Part shown: piece after piece, positions 63,269 to 64,000 of the stretch
Layout of the letters: each line of letters opens with the position of its first letter
Numbering within the stretch: position 1 is the stretch's first letter
Assembly: GCA_963921195.1 (NCBI GenBank)
Contig: OY992537.1
Span: forward strand, 60,722,313-60,786,312
Direction of reading: 5' to 3'
Length of the DNA: 64,000 bases
DNA from: Pegoplata infirma
Lineage: Eukaryota > Arthropoda > Insecta > Diptera > Anthomyiidae
Translations under genes and position numbers: made by a program
Notes under the pieces: model-generated
The model's database searches: none
The model's input: the letters and a program-made list of their open reading frames with translations, nothing else
Told to the model about the DNA's origin: nothing

Positions 63269-64000
63269 CACTGTGCTACAAAAAACACAAAATCGAATAT
63301 ACTTTTGAAATGAGGTAGTAAAGGTTGTAGGTCTCACCGAAAAGATCACAAAAATGCCCATCAAACTTGCCAGACACCCTCAAATTTTAAAGTTATTGTC
63401 AAAAAACGTTTTTTTGGGACTTTTCTCACTAAACCCCGTGTAACTTAAAATTTTTTCAACCGATATTCAATTTTTTAACTGTTTTGGATAGAAGAAAGAT
63501 AGGGCTTTTCATGTGTGTGAATAGGGCTGTACATATAATAAAGATATGTATTGATTTTTTCAACAATATCTAATTTTTTGTTATTTTTTTGAAAATTTTT
63601 TGAGTTTATCGATTTTTTTCTGTTATAGTTCGTTCAACAACATTTATATTTATAAACGTATTCTTAAAGAAAATTTAATTGTGAATACGATGAGCTTTAA
63701 GGTAAAAAAATCGGATAACAATTGAAAGAGTTGTGATAATTTTTCTAAAAAAGAAAATTAAGATTTTGCATGAAATTGCCGTTCGGATAACCCAGGCAAA
63801 AAAGATAAAAATAAACCAATATACTGCGAGGTCGCGTATCATTATTTTAAAGGTTTTTCGCCTCCTGAATTCGAATTTGACCTTGAAATTGCGCTATCTT
63901 ATTAAGTTTTTGATATATCACTTTATGTTAAATATCTCAAAAACCTGACGCGATAGAGCAATTTAAAGGCCAGATTCGGATTCAGCGCGCCAAAAACCTT
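63269..64000 (+). mobile_element. CACTGTGC-ended element, left-hand part (cut by window edge)
   Basis: Begins CACTGTGCTACAAAAAACAC directly after TAA (63266-63268), like CACTGTGCAACAA at 23254. The interior differs from the 23254 element (ggttgtaggtctcaccgaaa, gccagacaccctcaaat), so it is a separate family sharing the ends. Near the window edge it includes atatctcaaaaacctgacgcg, a phrase type seen in family X. The right end lies outside the window. Confidence 0.5.

Overview
AT-rich eukaryotic DNA, almost certainly from a higher (brachyceran) fly. No convincing protein-coding gene, rRNA or canonical tRNA was found on either strand. The best support for a fly is about 18 copies or fragments of one dispersed repeat: a (GTCY)n/(GACR)n tract, a conserved core near GGACATCGCTAGATCG, a TA-rich stretch and a 3' hairpin built on TATACCCTC/GAGGGTATA. 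This is the architecture of the dipteran mini-me / DINE-1 (INE-1, non-autonomous Helentron) retro/rolling-circle repeats. Calyptrate flies (blow flies, house flies and relatives) would be my guess, but the sequence alone does not fix this.

Layout. 1-7 kb: the right end of a CACTGTGC-ended element, a GGGCTCC-family repeat carrying a TA-flanked MITE, a mini-me copy, a palindromic hAT MITE (2340-3144), a three-level nest (3.58-5.2 kb), a second palindromic hAT MITE (5341-6119) and a mini-me copy. 7-14 kb: mini-me fragments, a 2.4-kb GGGCTCC palindrome, a mini-me copy and a tRNA-derived SINE with an 11-bp target duplication. 14-19 kb: a 1.4-kb inverted repeat with a hAT at its centre, then three mini-me copies in a row. 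21-28 kb: a CCCAGC-ended element and a 4.27-kb inverted-repeat composite holding a hAT with transposase remnants. 29.6-33.2 kb: a minisatellite built from TATCGATA dyads. 33-38 kb: MITEs, a (TTTTA)n tract and an AT-rich foldback. 39-41.4 kb: a 2.36-kb hAT with another hAT nested in it. 43-46 kb: a 2.1-kb foldback element inserted in an array of CAGCG-type units. 46-52.4 kb: nested mini-me copies, MITEs and a hAT. 53.7-58.9 kb: two nearly identical 1.31-kb MITEs carrying what looks like a captured, broken histone H1 fragment. 59-64 kb: mini-me copy, MITEs, a mildly tandem repeat family and the left end of another CACTGTGC element.

How the parts relate. The window is a record of insertions, not a gene system. 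Several inserts can be dated against each other because empty sites exist in other copies in the same window. Target duplications can be read directly: 8 bp for at least five hAT elements, 3 bp (TTA) for the CACTGTG group, 2 bp for a group ending in CACTC...GAGTG, and 11 bp for the SINE. The density of nested elements and a long simple satellite suggest heterochromatin, a very large intron or an intergenic desert. All listed coding potential is remnant. Coordinates of elements with target duplications are exact to the base as read; boundaries of other repeats are approximate.
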